DNA of 64,000 bases from Arion vulgaris. Lineage: Eukaryota; Mollusca; Gastropoda; Stylommatophora; Arionidae. The notes below the pieces were generated by a model. That model did not search any database, had not been told where the DNA came from, and saw nothing but the letters and a program-made list of their open reading frames with translations. Position 1 is the first letter of the stretch. Each line of letters begins with the position of its first letter. A program made the position numbers and the translations under genes. Positions 62,915 to 64,000 of this stretch are shown piece after piece. The stretch lies in the NCBI GenBank assembly GCA_020796225.1, contig CM036769.1:977501-1041500 (forward strand). Direction: 5' to 3'.

Positions 62915-63250
62915 GCGTCTGGTTTAATGGATTAGAGCGCAGCTCCCATGTGGAAGACCAGGGTTCAATTCACGGTAAAGCCAAGAAGCTTTTTTCTGCC
63001 GAGGGCATAAAGAAAACATCCTAACCTGAACAGTTTTGCTGCAACTGCACTAGCCATTCGGTGACTGCACTAGCCATGCGGTGACTGCACTAGCCATGCG
63101 GTGACTGCACTAGCCATGCGGTGACTGCACTAGCCATGCGGTGACTGCACTAGCCATGTGGTGACTGCACTAGCCATGCCACCGTCAAATTCCACAAGCT
63201 CATGTCCCTCCTGTCCTACACTGCCCAAAAGCGGTATTACAAGCAGTAAC
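62915..63250 (+). mobile_element. SINE-H with tRNA-like head and LINE-a-like tail
   Basis: Head GTCTGGTTTAATGGATTAGA (A box), B box AGGGTTCAATTCACGG, then a tail (CCTAACCTGAACAG, TCCTGTCCTACACTGCCC) shared with the LINE-a copy at 1.5 kb. A 20-bp internal array lies at 63050-63180. Confidence 0.85.
63045..63180. repeat. 20-bp tandem repeat, about 7 copies, inside SINE-H
   Basis: Unit TGACTGCACTAGCCATGCGG; the flanking SINE carries the single-copy ancestor of this motif. Confidence 0.95.
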
Positions 63251-63439
63251 TACAATTTTGTTGTATTTTTAAAATAAAATGAGAAAGTATAAGAAAGAAG
63301 TCAATATTTTGTTTGTTTTGAGCATACGATTCCTTCATGTTTTAGTTTTTAGTTATGGTAAACTACTAGTCTAAGTATGACCAATTACTTGGTCATGGAA
63401 AAGTCAATGGTTAGTGATAGATAACTTATAAGGAGCTGG

Positions 63440-63535
63440 GGAGGAAAGTACAGAAACACTGAGAACTGTGTTGTCTTACTCATAGATGTGAAAGTACAGA
63501 AACACTGAGAACTGTGTTGTCTTACTGACAGACAG
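63440..63535. repeat. ~45-bp direct duplication
   Basis: GAAAGTACAGAAACACTGAG...TTGTCTTACT twice. Confidence 0.9.
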
Positions 63536-63564
63536 ATGTGTAAATAGTAACACTCTTGACTACA

Positions 63565-63835
63565 CTAGCCGTCTGTGTGTTGCTGGGGCTGCAAGGGAGC
63601 AAAAATGGTAACACTGCGACCCACTAGGCATGTCATAAGAGGCGATTAAAATAGGGACCTAGGGAAGCTACCCTAGTAAATAAAAAGTGTCACAGAAATC
63701 GGATGTGCTGGCCTACTTGCAGACGCATAATTGGCACAATGTACAATCGTTCAATGTACAAAGGCTCAGATCACATACGATAAGCTCCGATTAGTGTGGT
63801 TAACAAGTGGTCGATGTGGGGCGTTTGAAAAAGAA
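63565..63835 (+). mobile_element. SINE-beta with TSD
   Basis: Flanked by GACTACA (63558-63564, 63836-63842). Carries a local duplication of CAATGTACAA in its 3' half. Confidence 0.85.
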
Positions 63836-64000
63836 GACTACAAAAGAAGAAGCAATAGATTAGTACAAAATACATACACTGACACTACTACTGTGTGCAG
63901 CTTCAAGCTAGAACATTTCTGAACATCCTGCACATCTTGTTTGTTTGTAATGAGGTCAGTCGAAGGTGAAATTTAGTAAACACTTGAAAAGTGTTAATGT

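Noticed and set aside
62915..62985. tRNA gene
   Set aside because: A and B boxes are the SINE-H head; the sequence continues into a LINE-like tail and lacks a proper acceptor stem.

Overview
This window is animal (metazoan) nuclear DNA. It has spliceosomal GT-AG introns, AT-rich intronic sequence and very many non-LTR retrotransposon relics, tRNA-type SINEs and minisatellites. The LINE and SINE mix suggests a lophotrochozoan, most likely a mollusc; the species cannot be read from the sequence. There are no bacterial-style genes. Nearly all long ORFs are open frames through tandem repeats or decayed LINE ORF2 tails.

Two host genes lie on the minus strand. (1) ALG6, the ER glucosyltransferase of N-glycan assembly, runs from its start codon at 33719 down through 13 phase-consistent exons to position 91 and continues past the left edge, with 437 codons present. 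(2) A gene I cannot name occupies about 56.8-39.5 kb. Six or seven phase-compatible exons encode a Cys-containing, N-glycosylation-sequon-bearing, probably secreted or lumenal protein. One of its exons sits in a fourfold tandem duplication.

Layout: 0-18 kb holds ALG6 exons 13 to 4 separated by LINE/SINE-filled introns. 18-28.6 kb is ALG6 intron 3, mostly tandem arrays (21, 37, 45 and ~128 bp units), including about 6.2 kb of a 45-bp unit. 28.6-33.7 kb holds ALG6 exons 3 to 1. 33.8-39.4 kb is intergenic, with two MITE/SINE insertions, a LINE relic and a minisatellite grown inside a mobile element. 39.4-57 kb is the unnamed gene, whose largest intron contains a 5.3-kb array of a 49-bp unit with two internal hairpins. 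57-64 kb is repeats.

Repeat names are local to this annotation. SINE-alpha, -beta and -gamma are three related families with a shared core and a GAAGAAG tail. SINE-F, J, K, M and H have tRNA-like heads. LINE-a to LINE-h are separate ORF2 families. Many insertions have visible target-site duplications (TSDs), so nesting order can be read directly. A recurring theme is that several tandem arrays appear to have grown out of pieces of mobile elements.
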